64,000 nt of DNA, taken from assembly GCA_964645625.1 (NCBI GenBank), contig CAZYAI010000008.1:1-64000 (forward strand), in the 5' to 3' direction. Shown piece by piece: positions 15,840-24,615 of this stretch; the first letter of the stretch is position 1; the number at the start of each line of letters is the position of its first letter. This DNA comes from AB-137-C09 sp964645625. GTDB taxonomy: Bacteria; Pseudomonadota; Zetaproteobacteria; Mariprofundales; Mariprofundaceae. The notes below the pieces were generated by a model, which saw only the letters and a program-made list of their open reading frames with translations, searched no databases and was not told the origin of the DNA. Both the position numbers and the translations under genes were made by a program.

Positions 15840-17534
15840 CTATTTGCTGGCAGAAAAGAACTTTTTCTTCAACTCAATAGCCAAAGGTGAAAGGTTTTCT
15901 TCAGCCTCAGCCTGTTGCGAATACTGGCGCACAGCATCACGTTCTTCGTCGCGTAGATACTGACGCACCGAAAGTTCAACTTGGCGACGACGGCGATTTA
16001 CATCGATAATTTTTGCATCAATGGCATCACCGACTTTGAGCTCTTCACTATCACGTGGCATTTCCCGCATTGCTAAACGCGCCCGAACGCCATCAGCAAG
16101 TTCAACCAAGTAAGCACCGCCGACGTTTTCCGTAATCGTACCCTTCACTACAGCACCACGCTTAGCACTATGAACGAATACTTCAAAGGGGTCTTCTGAT
16201 GCTTGTTTTACACCCAAAGATATGCGTTGGCGTTCAATATCCACACCCAATACAACGGCTTCTAGCTCTTGACCCTTATGGAAGTTTTCAATCGCAACTT
16301 CGCCTCGTTCAGTCCAAGAGATATTCGCTAAATGAACCAAACCATCCATATGGTCGCCTAAACCAATGAAAAAGCCAAAGTCGGTAATGTTACGCACTTT
16401 GCCAGTTACACGAGTGCCAATAGGATGCTCAGCTAACCAAGCTTCCCAAGGGTTATCTGCAACCTCTTTCAAGCTTAAACGGATGCGACGACCTTTAACT
16501 TTGACTTCCAAAATCGCTACATCGACAACATCACCTTCAGTTAATACTTCAGTAGGCTTTACATCTTTACGCATCCAGCTCATTTCGGAACGGTGAATCA
16601 GTCCTTCAACACCTGGTTCCAGTTCTACGACAGCACCAAAGTCTAATAATTTAAGTACCGTGCCCGTTACGCGCATGTTTTCTTCGTAGGTTTGTTCTAC
16701 ATGCAGCCAAGGGTCATCTTGCATGGATTTAATAGATACAGATACTTTGCCTGTTTCGGCATCGAGCTTCAACACTTCAACGGTGACCTGCTGGTTTACT
16801 GCCAACATTTCTGAAGGATGCTCAATTCTGCGCCAAGAAATATCGGACACATGCAACAGTGCATCAACACCACCTAAGTCAATAAAAGCACCAAAATCTG
16901 CCAAACGACGAACCACGCCGTTGACTCTGCTACCAACCTTGGTGTTTTCAAAGAACTCAGCGCGTTGTTGTTCTTGCACTGCCAATAATGGCTGCTTGCG
17001 CGATACCACGATGTTATCTGGGCGGCGGCTTACATCCAACACCGAACACGCACAACGAGTGCCAACCAAACCTGATGTTGCTTTAGGGTTAGGGTCAGCT
17101 TCTGAGCGCGGCATAAATGCGGTTAAACCACCTAAATCAACGCGGTAACCACCTTTGATTTCGCTGGTGATCGTCACCTCAATGGTGCGTCCTTCTTGAT
17201 GTGCTGCGGTAACCTGATCCCACAATTGCTGACGGTAAGCGGCCAACACCGATAAGGTTAAACCATCGCGGTCTGTTTCGGCAAGAATCATGGCATCGAG
17301 TTCATCACCGATACTAGGTAATTCACGTCCCATCGTAGCAAACTCGGAGCTGGCGATTGAGCCTTCTGCTTTTGCGCCTACATCCATAATCACAGCATCA
17401 GCATTGACGCTGACTACAGTACCATGAACCATTTTTCCTTTGCGGAGCTCGGTTTCTTGCTCTAGGGACGCTGCAAATAAAGCGGCAAAGTTTTCTTCTT
17501 CGGGAATCTCTGGAACTTGTTGTTCGTCGGTCAT
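15840..17534 (-). CDS. rpsA: 30S ribosomal protein S1
   Basis: 564 residues with six S1 RNA-binding domains, recognisable by recurring GxxVxGxV...DFGAFIDL-type blocks at about residues 35, 120, 205, 290, 377 and 465. It brings structured mRNAs to the 30S subunit. The start is the ATG at 17534 (TDEQQVPEIPEEENFA); the in-frame extension to 17603 crosses the leader palindrome and is rejected. Downstream of cmk as in most Proteobacteria. Confidence 0.96.
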   Translation of the reverse strand: MTDEQQVPEIPEEENFAALFAASLEQETELRKGKMVHGTVVSVNADAVIMDVGAKAEGSIASSEFATMGRELPSIGDELDAMILAETDRDGLTLSVLAAYRQQLWDQVTAAHQEGRTIEVTITSEIKGGYRVDLGGLTAFMPRSEADPNPKATSGLVGTRCACSVLDVSRRPDNIVVSRKQPLLAVQEQQRAEFFENTKVGSRVNGVVRRLADFGAFIDLGGVDALLHVSDISWRRIEHPSEMLAVNQQVTVEVLKLDAETGKVSVSIKSMQDDPWLHVEQTYEENMRVTGTVLKLLDFGAVVELEPGVEGLIHRSEMSWMRKDVKPTEVLTEGDVVDVAILEVKVKGRRIRLSLKEVADNPWEAWLAEHPIGTRVTGKVRNITDFGFFIGLGDHMDGLVHLANISWTERGEVAIENFHKGQELEAVVLGVDIERQRISLGVKQASEDPFEVFVHSAKRGAVVKGTITENVGGAYLVELADGVRARLAMREMPRDSEELKVGDAIDAKIIDVNRRRRQVELSVRQYLRDEERDAVRQYSQQAEAEENLSPLAIELKKKFFSASK

Positions 17535-17578
17535 GTTATCTCTATCCACCTGTGTACAATAATAACTGAAAAACTTAT

Positions 17579-17600
17579 TACTGTTCAATATTGAACAGTA
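17579..17600. promoter_or_regulatory. 22-bp perfect palindrome in the rpsA leader
   Basis: A perfect 22-bp inverted repeat with core ACTGTTCAATATTGAACAGT lies between the cmk stop and the rpsA start, 45 bp upstream of the ATG. It could be a dimeric operator, or as RNA a stem in the S1 leader, where autogenous control by S1 is established in E. coli. A LexA-like reading is possible but unsupported. Confidence 0.6.
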
Positions 17601-17608
17601 CAAAAACT

Positions 17609-18289
17609 TTAATGAATCAGCTTGCGTCGCTGTAAAATTTGCAACACCCGCTCCACAACCTCATCAATGCGCATGGTCGTTGAATCAATCACAATCGCAT
17701 CGGCCGCTTGTGTTAATGGCGCATGACTGCGTTCGCTGTCGCGTTGATCCCTTGCCTGTATATCGGCAATCACATCATCTAAGCTTTGCTGCAGCTTGGC
17801 TTGATCACTTAATTGCAACCAGCGTCTGCGTCCTCGTTCGCGTAAAGAGGCGGTGAGGAAAAATTTAGCCTGAGCTTGAGGCAGTACCACTGTGCCAATA
17901 TCTCGCCCGTCCATCACGCAACCGTGGCTTGCTAAATTTTGCTGCACTGCCAGCAATTGTTGGCGCACGATCGGTAAAGCTGATACTTGGGATGCAATCG
18001 CGCCGACATCCTCCCCACGCAAGCGTGAAGTGCAATCTTTTCCGTTAAAAAAAACACCGTCGGAACGCCACGCCATGGCAGGAAGCTGTTGTTCAACCAA
18101 GGTCTGAATCGCTGTTTGGTCATCGCTAGGGCAATCATTTTCTATCGTTAACCATGCAACAAAACGGTACAATAAACCTGTATCTAGCACAGGTAAAGCC
18201 AAGGCTTTTGCTATTTCTGCTGCCACTGTACCCTTACCCGAACCAGCAGGGCCATCAATAGCGATTTGTAATTGAGGGATTGCAATCAT
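17609..18289 (-). CDS. cmk: Cytidylate kinase
   Basis: 226 residues. It phosphorylates CMP and dCMP. The P-loop IDGPAGSGKGT and the catalytic MDGRDIGTVVLP and RDQRDSERSHAPL blocks are intact. It overlaps the aroA stop by one base, so aroA-cmk-rpsA are probably one transcript. Confidence 0.96.
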   Translation of the reverse strand: MIAIPQLQIAIDGPAGSGKGTVAAEIAKALALPVLDTGLLYRFVAWLTIENDCPSDDQTAIQTLVEQQLPAMAWRSDGVFFNGKDCTSRLRGEDVGAIASQVSALPIVRQQLLAVQQNLASHGCVMDGRDIGTVVLPQAQAKFFLTASLRERGRRRWLQLSDQAKLQQSLDDVIADIQARDQRDSERSHAPLTQAADAIVIDSTTMRIDEVVERVLQILQRRKLIH

Positions 18290-19629
18290 CAGGCTTCATC
18301 CTGCCAATGTACATTCATCCCCAACGCCTGCGCCTTGGCGACAAAACTTGGGAAGGAGGTCGCAATCGCCGCTGCATTGCGAATCGTGATCGGAGCATCA
18401 GCACATTGCGCAGCTACAGCCATTGCCATTGCAATGCGGTGATCGCCGTGCGCATCCACCGTTACGCCGCCTGCCAAACGCTGCTTGCCATGAATAATTA
18501 CACCGTCGGGGCGTTCCTCTATATCGGCACCTGCTGCTTGTAATGCTGCCACCATGCTGGCAATGCGGTCAGACTCTTTCACCCGCAATTCTTCTGCACC
18601 GCTGAGCACAAACGTGCCTTTTGCCAGTGCCGCAGCCACAAACAGTACGGGGAACTCATCAATAGCATCTGGTACATCGGCTGCATCGACATGTATGCCC
18701 TGCAAACCGCCACCCGTTACCTGTAATTGCGCTACGGGCTCTTGACCCACATCAGCGCATGCTGTGGTTTTTATTTGCGCCTGCATAGCCAACAGAATAC
18801 GCCGCCAACCATCGCGCCTCGGGTTAATGCCTACTGCTTCAAAGTCCACGGATGAATCATTCACTAAGGCTGCAGCAACGGCAAAAAAGGCTGCCGAGGA
18901 AGGATCGGCAGGGATATGAATAGGCTGTTGTGGAGCAGATAAGGCATGCTTTGGCTGCAATACAATAAAACCATTGTCATGGCTTACAGGCTGACCAAAC
19001 AGTGGCAACATACGCTCGGTATGATCGCGGGTTGGGCGTGGTTCTTGAACACGGGTTTCACCATCGGCATACAAAGCAGCCAGTAGCAAACAAGATTTCA
19101 CCTGCGCACTGGCAACGTTCATCACATGGCTCATGCCATGCAAACGTTGACCACGAATCGCCAAGGGTAAATAAGCCCCTTGTTGACGACCATCAATGGC
19201 GGCTCCCATCTCCCGTAGCGGCGCAACCACACGCATCATCGGACGGCGATGTAGCGAAGCATCACCCACCAAAACACTATGAAAGTTTTGACCAGCAAGA
19301 ATGCCACTCACCAAGCGTACGCACGTTCCTGCATTGCCCGCGTCTAATACGTTATCTGGCTCTTGCAAACCATGCAGCCCGACACCGTGAACGCGTAACG
19401 ATGTTTTCTCTTCATTCAGCCACGTGATGCGCGCACCCATAGCTACGAATAGCTCAGCGGTAGAAAGGTTATCTTCCCCAGGTAAAAAGCCGTGGATTTC
19501 TGTCACACCATCAGCCAGCGCGGCCAGCATCACACCACGGTGTGACATGGATTTATCACCTGGTACAGCCATCGAGCCACGCAAGGCAGCAGTGGCTGCA
19601 CCTGCAATCAGCGTTCCTCCGATATTCAA
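18289..19629 (-). CDS. aroA: 3-phosphoshikimate 1-carboxyvinyltransferase (EPSP synthase)
   Basis: 446 residues. It makes EPSP from shikimate-3-phosphate and PEP in aromatic amino acid synthesis. The signatures PGDKSMSHRG, LDAGNAGTCVRL and RVKESDRIA are intact. An AGGAGG-type site precedes the ATG. Confidence 0.96.
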   Translation of the reverse strand: MNIGGTLIAGAATAALRGSMAVPGDKSMSHRGVMLAALADGVTEIHGFLPGEDNLSTAELFVAMGARITWLNEEKTSLRVHGVGLHGLQEPDNVLDAGNAGTCVRLVSGILAGQNFHSVLVGDASLHRRPMMRVVAPLREMGAAIDGRQQGAYLPLAIRGQRLHGMSHVMNVASAQVKSCLLLAALYADGETRVQEPRPTRDHTERMLPLFGQPVSHDNGFIVLQPKHALSAPQQPIHIPADPSSAAFFAVAAALVNDSSVDFEAVGINPRRDGWRRILLAMQAQIKTTACADVGQEPVAQLQVTGGGLQGIHVDAADVPDAIDEFPVLFVAAALAKGTFVLSGAEELRVKESDRIASMVAALQAAGADIEERPDGVIIHGKQRLAGGVTVDAHGDHRIAMAMAVAAQCADAPITIRNAAAIATSFPSFVAKAQALGMNVHWQDEA

Positions 19630-19639
19630 GAACTACCTC

Positions 19640-19742
19640 CTAGTGGGCATGGTGTTTTACCACCGCATGCTATGGAACATCGTCGCACAGCGCGTTATAA
19701 ACTCATGCTTGTTGATTGTGCCGATTACACAACCGTATTAAA
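19640..19742 (+). repeat. Dispersed palindromic repeat, copy D
   Basis: It contains GTGGGCATGGTGTTTTACCA, then GCTATGGAACATCGTCGCAC, then GCGCGTTATAAACTCATG, then GATTGTGCCGATTACACAAC. It aligns along the whole length of copies B and F. It sits directly upstream of aroA. Confidence 0.75.
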
Positions 19743-19789
19743 TACTGATGCCTTGTTTTATACAGCATAGATAAAATAGCATCATCTAA

Positions 19790-19960
19790 AAATCCGTCAT
19801 GCTTCGCTTAATTCAATACCCAGTCTTACGCTTGTTCACTGGATTGCGGATCAAGTCCGCAATGACCTCGTTTTCCTAGGTCATACCGCACTTGATGAGG
19901 TATCTAGTCTTGCGTCTGTTCGCTGGATTGCGGATTAAGTCCGCAATGACGTGTTGTTAC
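19790..19960. repeat. Tandem pair of GCGGATCAAGTCCGC repeats
   Basis: Two units about 81 bp apart share GGATTGCGGAT(C/T)AAGTCCGCAATGAC preceded by AGTCTTGCG(T)CTGTTCGCTGGA-type sequence. Each unit forms a hairpin. The same family occurs in opposite orientation at 50382-50575. Such repeats are common intergenic elements in environmental Proteobacteria. Confidence 0.75.
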
Positions 19961-20166
19961 TCAAAAAACACGTATAATAGCCATGTATGCGTAACATCAG
20001 TTAAATAGAAAAGGGAAACATATAAGGTCACCATCAAATGTATAGCCTGAATCATGCTTGAACTGTAATCAATTGTTGCTAGTAACGACCATAAGTCATT
20101 ATCACTTAATCATTTATTGCCTACTTATGTGTACCGTAACACAGATTTTAGGTGTTAGGAGAAATC

Positions 20167-21120
20167 ATGCGCGACAGTTTACCTTTGCTACAATCAGGTA
20201 CATTCCCACCGCTTATACGCAGCTCATTGGAGACCGTTCAAGTCAATATGGGCTACCGCTGTAACCTTAGCTGCAATCATTGCCATGTTGCTGCCAGTCC
20301 GCGTCGCACAGAAATGTTACAGCGCGACACAATGCACCATATCCTTAACTTCATTGAACACCATGACATCAAAACATTAGATTTAACGGGTGGTGCGCCA
20401 GAGATGAATCCGCTGTTCCGTGAGTTCGTGAGTACCGCTAGGGCGGCGGGTGTTCACATTATTGACCGCTGTAATTTGAGCATTCTGAGTGAACCTGATT
20501 ACCAAACAACGGCCGCCTTTCTTGCTGAGCAGGGGGTTGAGGTCGTTGCCTCTCTGCCGTGTTATTTAGAAGAGAATGTCGATAAGCAACGAGGTAACGG
20601 CAGCTTTCAGGCTAGTTTGCAAGGGTTGGCGCAATTAAATGCACTTGGCTATGGCATGGCAGATAGCGGTTTATTACTCAATCTGGTGTACAACCCCACA
20701 GGTGCTTTCTTACCACCAAATCAAGGGCAATTAGAACAGGACTACAAGCAACAACTTCAGCAACGTTATGGTATCCATTTTAACCATCTATTTACCATCA
20801 CCAATGTGCCGATTAAACGTTTTGGTAGCTGGTTGCAATCACAGGGGGAGTTTGAATCGTATATGCAGTTATTGCGCCATGCTTACCGTCCAGAAAACAC
20901 CGAACATGTTATGTGCCGCAGTCTCATTAGCATCGACTGGCAAGGCTATGTGTATGACTGTGACTTTAATCAAATGTTGGGGTTACACTTGGCTGATCAC
21001 GTCAACAGCACCCACATTACACAACTGAAAGAAGGCGGTTTGCAAGCAAGCATTGCCACCCGCGATCACTGTTACGCCTGCACGGCAGGTCAAGGCTCCA
21101 GTTGCGCAGGTGCATTGTAA
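20167..21120 (+). CDS. arsS: Radical SAM protein of the ArsS (arsenosugar biosynthesis) type
   Basis: 317 residues. The radical SAM cluster motif is CNLSCNHC (CX3CX2C), near residue 37 from the chosen start. The family blocks LDLTGGAPEMNP and IDRCNLSIL and a Cys-rich C-terminus (HCYACTAGQGSSCAG), probably for an auxiliary cluster, follow. ArsS makes a deoxyadenosyl-dimethylarsinate intermediate in arsenosugar synthesis. The start is the ATG at 20167, six bases after AGGAG; the GTG at 20152 is rejected. arsM, its usual partner, is not adjacent. No in-frame TGA suggests selenocysteine. Confidence 0.85.
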   Translation: MRDSLPLLQSGTFPPLIRSSLETVQVNMGYRCNLSCNHCHVAASPRRTEMLQRDTMHHILNFIEHHDIKTLDLTGGAPEMNPLFREFVSTARAAGVHIIDRCNLSILSEPDYQTTAAFLAEQGVEVVASLPCYLEENVDKQRGNGSFQASLQGLAQLNALGYGMADSGLLLNLVYNPTGAFLPPNQGQLEQDYKQQLQQRYGIHFNHLFTITNVPIKRFGSWLQSQGEFESYMQLLRHAYRPENTEHVMCRSLISIDWQGYVYDCDFNQMLGLHLADHVNSTHITQLKEGGLQASIATRDHCYACTAGQGSSCAGAL

Positions 21121-21593
21121 TAAGGGCTTTTCTTTTAAGACGGGACAGACAGCAAAATCAATAGCTTATAGATTACCTGCGGTCGGTGAATCCATTTGCA
21201 ATCGCTGGAATAATAGTCCATAGATAAACACAGATAAAAGTGAACAGTTGCAGTTAACCTTATGATCGAGGCATGCTTATGATGGAAACGATAAGCTGCT
21301 ATACTACGGATTGTCGGCACAAGAGTTCTTTCATCATCTGCGTTCATCTGCGTTCATCTGCGGATAAATATTCAAACTTAGGAACGCTCACCAGCCTCGT
21401 TGTTAGGCAAGGAAAATGGTGAGTTCAATAGCGTAAAAAACAAGTCGTAGTTCTTTTTTTATTCCGTCTTAAATGGGAAGCCAAAATAAATATACTCAAC
21501 TACTTAGGGGATTCTTTGCATCATCGTGATGTTTTGAGTGAATCAATGTCACGGGCATGGCGTACAGTGTTAAGCCATGCCCGTTCATGAGGA
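21121..21593. other. Gene-free interval with a family-2 element
   Basis: 473 bp between arsS and the convergent decarboxylase gene. It is almost entirely filled by a family-2 element (21125-21482) and palindromic repeat copy E (21547-21594). Confidence 0.75.
21125..21482. mobile_element. Family-2 miniature element, copy 2
   Basis: 358 bp. The left end GGCTTTTCTTTTAAGACGGG and the right end TCCGTCTTAAATGGGAAGCC are inverted. The interior differs from copy 1 and includes three direct CATCTGCGTT units (about 21340-21368), another repeat type common in environmental genomes. No obvious target duplication. No transposase. Confidence 0.7.
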
Positions 21594-21594
21594 T
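21547..21594 (-). repeat. Dispersed palindromic repeat, copy E (short)
   Basis: A short form in which CACGGGCATGGCGT and AAGCCATGCCCGTTCATG stand close together with only ACAGTGTT between them. It ends at the decarboxylase stop codon and could act as its transcription terminator stem. Confidence 0.7.
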
Positions 21595-22808
21595 TACTCG
21601 TTATTGACGACGATTTCGGCTGGGCGGGCGTGACTTAGGAATTCTATGTTTGACATGCTTAAACCATAAGCTCCTGCCAGTCCAAATACGGCAATGTCAC
21701 CAATATCAGCAGCAGCAACGTGTATATTATTGGCGAGTTTGTCGGCACCTGTGCATAAAGGACCGCCAAAATATACAGCTTCATCACGTACTCCCACTTG
21801 GGTAGGGAACAAAGGTTCAACGCCCATGCGAATGATTGCCAAAGGGTGGTTGATACCCAATGCGGCAGGGCGGCGGAAGTGGTTGATGCCACCTGCGCAC
21901 ACCAACTGTTTTTTACCCCGGCTTTCTTTAATATCAATAATTTCGGAGCAGAAGAAGCCCGATTCTGCAGCCAAGTAGCGACCCAGTTCTAATACAAAGT
22001 GGCGACCTTGAAAGCCGTAATCGTTAATCAATTGCTGCAGTCCCTCAGCCCACAATGCAGGATCAAAGTTCTGCCCTGTTTCTAGGTAATCAATGCCAAA
22101 ACCGCCACCAAAATCAATGATATCACAACACACATCGGGGTAGGAAGATTCAATCTCTTTGGTCATGGCAAAAACCAACTCACAGTTTTTTAGCAAGTCG
22201 GCAACGTTTAATACACCAGAAGCGGCATAGACGTGTAAACCACGGAAGTTGAGGTGTGGCAATGCCAATAACATGGGTAAAACATGGTGTAATTGTTCTT
22301 CATCCACGCCGAATTTACGGGAGCCACCAGAAAATGTGGTTTGCGCCTCATGAATATCAAAATTCGCATTGATACGTAATAATACATCTTGCTTGCGACC
22401 AGTCGCTGCGGCAATGCGTTCGATGCGGTGGGCTTCGGTCAAGGATTCAATATGAATGGTGCGTATGCCTTTATCGACACACCATTGCAATTCTTCAACG
22501 GTTTTCCCAGGTCCTGTGTAAATCAAATCAGCAGGAGTAAAACCAGCGGCAATGGCTCGTTCAGCCTCGCCTAAGCTGGCAATCTCGATACCGCATACGC
22601 CAGCTTGTTGCGCGCAATGCAAAAATGCAGGATGAGGATTCGCCTTCATGGCATAAAAAACTTCCACACCAGCAGGCATGATGCGCCGAAGCATGGTGAT
22701 TTTTTCTTGCATTGGCGCAGTATCGTACACATAGCAGTTTAAGGTATGGTCACTGTCTTTGCGTTGTTGACGCAGAAGATGCTCAATGTGCTGGGGTATA
22801 TCCATCAT
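21594..22808 (-). CDS. Type III PLP-dependent decarboxylase (ornithine/diaminopimelate type)
   Basis: 404 residues with the alanine-racemase-like fold. The PLP lysine motif FYAMKANPHP (Lys near residue 54), the phosphate-binding DFGGGFGIDY, and the C-terminal GGPLCTGAD with the active-site Cys are intact. Such enzymes decarboxylate basic amino acids or their derivatives. It is shorter than biosynthetic ornithine decarboxylase and resembles the group used in secondary-metabolite and siderophore pathways, but no such pathway genes are adjacent, so the substrate is left open. Its ATG region overlaps the neighbouring DUF502 gene. Confidence 0.85.
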   Translation of the reverse strand: MMDIPQHIEHLLRQQRKDSDHTLNCYVYDTAPMQEKITMLRRIMPAGVEVFYAMKANPHPAFLHCAQQAGVCGIEIASLGEAERAIAAGFTPADLIYTGPGKTVEELQWCVDKGIRTIHIESLTEAHRIERIAAATGRKQDVLLRINANFDIHEAQTTFSGGSRKFGVDEEQLHHVLPMLLALPHLNFRGLHVYAASGVLNVADLLKNCELVFAMTKEIESSYPDVCCDIIDFGGGFGIDYLETGQNFDPALWAEGLQQLINDYGFQGRHFVLELGRYLAAESGFFCSEIIDIKESRGKKQLVCAGGINHFRRPAALGINHPLAIIRMGVEPLFPTQVGVRDEAVYFGGPLCTGADKLANNIHVAAADIGDIAVFGLAGAYGLSMSNIEFLSHARPAEIVVNNE

Positions 22809-23431
22809 TATTCCGTTTTTATAGGCTTTTTAAGGTCGTTCATGGGGGCAATCATGCCGCCAGAGAGAACCAGTTTCATCCCTTGTTCGACGCTGATATC
22901 CAAGGGGCGAACGCCTGATTCTTCAATATATAAGAGCCAGCCCGAAGTGGGGATTGGTGTGGTAGGGATAAATACAGACAACATGGCAGGCATTGCAGGG
23001 TAACCTTCGGCCACAGGTATATCCGATTGACCTGTCACAAAGCCTATCGTCCAACCTTTTTCTTTGGGGAAGGGAACCAAGACCACGCGCTTAAATGCTT
23101 GCCCATGGCCACTAAGTAATGCCATCATTAACTGCTTTACCGCTGAGTGAATCGAGCGCACAATGGGGATGCGATCCATTAAACGATCTACCCAATGGTT
23201 GCCATGATGATCCATGAAATTACGTGTGATAACACCCACGAGCATAATCAGGGATAATGCCAATACCACCCCTAAACCAGGCAAAGGAATCCCTAAGAGG
23301 GCGGAGGGATGCCAAGATGCAGGAAGCAAGGCGATCAAGCCATCAGAAAACTCCAGCAGCCAACGTAAAATCAGCACCGTTACCACCAACGGTGCCAAGG
23401 CAATCAAACCAGCAAAAAATATTTTACGCAT
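22808..23431 (-). CDS. DUF502 family membrane protein
   Basis: 207 residues with two N-terminal membrane segments (LIALAPLVVTVLILRWLLEF and LPGLGVVLALSLIMLVGVIT), then the family motif RIPIVRSIHSAVKQ and a soluble domain with VLVPFPKEKGWTIGFVTG. Function unestablished. The stop and the decarboxylase start share a base. Confidence 0.9.
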   Translation of the reverse strand: MRKIFFAGLIALAPLVVTVLILRWLLEFSDGLIALLPASWHPSALLGIPLPGLGVVLALSLIMLVGVITRNFMDHHGNHWVDRLMDRIPIVRSIHSAVKQLMMALLSGHGQAFKRVVLVPFPKEKGWTIGFVTGQSDIPVAEGYPAMPAMLSVFIPTTPIPTSGWLLYIEESGVRPLDISVEQGMKLVLSGGMIAPMNDLKKPIKTE

Positions 23432-23469
23432 GTGGTCGATACTCCAGCAAGGGACTTCGCAACGGGGTG

Positions 23470-24498
23470 TTATTTAGGCTGGTGCAATAAAGCAGTCAAA
23501 GGAACCAGCAGACCATCGGCTTCGTGAATATGCGCTTTGAGGAATGCTAGACTCTTAGGGCTGGCATGGAAGATGACAATACAGCCGCCTTTTTTAGCCG
23601 CACGCTTGAGAATTTTCTTCCACATGGCAGCCAGTGCCGCTTCATGATGATCGTTATCTAAAAAGAAACGACGACTGCCCCAAGCAATGCCAGCCTTAGC
23701 TGCTTGTATGCGAGCAACAGAATTTGGCGTGGTTAATGAATCCAGGAAAAACAAACCATGCTCACGGTTGATCTTCATTAACCAGCGCATGGTATCAGCC
23801 TGTTCGGTTAACATCGAACCCATGTGATTACTTACACCACTAACGTGTGGGATTCGTTGTAAGGTTTTTTCCATCATGCGCTGGACTTGTGTTTGGTTCA
23901 TGCCTGCGACCAAGCCCGTTTTACCCATCATTTTGTCGGCAGTATCAGGGTCTTTGGGTTCCATCGGCATATGCAACATCACAATATGACCTGCATTGTG
24001 CGCCTTGTTGGCAGCTGCAACCGCATCGGGAGCATCAGGTAAAATAGAAAAAGTGATCGGCGCTGCCAAAGTTAAAGCGGTATCAACAGAAGTCATACCA
24101 TAGCCGACATCATCCATAATCAATGCCAGTCCACGATCAGCCTGTGCTACAGCAGCCGGTGTTGGGGTGGATTGGATCGTCGCAGTTTCTGGTTCAGTAG
24201 CTGCTGCATCAACAGTGTTTGCTGCTTCATCATTGCCAGTTGCGGTCGCAGGCGTTTCTTCTGTCGCCGCAGCTGGTGCTGTGTTTTGTTGATGTAACGC
24301 GCTGTAAGGGTCCACCGCAGGTGCTTGTTTGACACTGCTTGTTGTCTGCTCAGATACCTCTTTTAAATACTGCACTTTTTCGGGCATTAAATAATAGACT
24401 AAGGCGGCTGCAACGACCACCAGTACCAATGCTAATGATAACCACAGTTTAAGTGAGCCACGTTGATTGTGGAACGATTGCGTAGGAATAAGTTTCAT
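23470..24498 (-). CDS. Divergent polysaccharide deacetylase family protein (YibQ-like)
   Basis: 342 residues. It has an N-terminal membrane anchor (LKLWLSLALVLVVVAAALVYYL), an Ala/Thr/Pro-rich linker (~45-125) and a C-terminal NodB-like fold with LALIMDDVGYG, VMLHMPMEP, SNHMGS and FFLDSLTTP. The layout matches the divergent deacetylase usually found after envC and ctpA. A periplasmic glycan role is likely but unproven. The start is the ATG at 24498, with GGAGAAA upstream; a longer ORF running through the repeat is rejected. Confidence 0.9.
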   Translation of the reverse strand: MKLIPTQSFHNQRGSLKLWLSLALVLVVVAAALVYYLMPEKVQYLKEVSEQTTSSVKQAPAVDPYSALHQQNTAPAAATEETPATATGNDEAANTVDAAATEPETATIQSTPTPAAVAQADRGLALIMDDVGYGMTSVDTALTLAAPITFSILPDAPDAVAAANKAHNAGHIVMLHMPMEPKDPDTADKMMGKTGLVAGMNQTQVQRMMEKTLQRIPHVSGVSNHMGSMLTEQADTMRWLMKINREHGLFFLDSLTTPNSVARIQAAKAGIAWGSRRFFLDNDHHEAALAAMWKKILKRAAKKGGCIVIFHASPKSLAFLKAHIHEADGLLVPLTALLHQPK

Positions 24499-24516
24499 CG
24501 AGTTTCTCCTTTTTAA

Positions 24517-24615
24517 CATGGTCGTGTGACCTGCACAATAAACGGGTAGGGTGTTTTGGCGCGCTGTGCGACGATGTTCCATAGTACGGGGTGACACAAC
24601 GGCATACCCGTTAAC
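24517..24615 (-). repeat. Dispersed palindromic repeat, copy F (full length)
   Basis: It reads GTGTGACCTGCACAATAAAC, GGGTAGGGTGTTTTGGCGCG, CTGTGCGACGATGTTCCATA and GGCATACCCGTTAAC, the reverse orientation of copy B. The terminal GTTAAC supplies the TAA stop codon of ctpA. It fills the ctpA-yibQ gap. Confidence 0.8.

Larger units (their letters stand above)
19630..20166. other. Gene-free interval with dispersed repeats
   Basis: 537 bp between divergent aroA and arsS. It holds palindromic repeat copy D (19640-19742) and a tandem pair of GCGGA-TCAAG-TCCGC repeats (19790-19960). Bases 19960-20150 carry no feature I recognise and should contain the arsS promoter. Confidence 0.7.

Noticed and set aside
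17579..17600. LexA/SOS box in front of rpsA
   Set aside because: The palindrome does not match the CTGT-N8-ACAG spacing convincingly, and no SOS gene is adjacent.
17534..17603. N-terminal extension of ribosomal protein S1
   Set aside because: The added residues are encoded by the leader and its palindrome; the conserved protein begins at 17534.
21040..21120. Selenocysteine form of ArsS
   Set aside because: There is no in-frame TGA and no downstream SECIS-like structure; the frame ends at a TAA after normal Cys codons.
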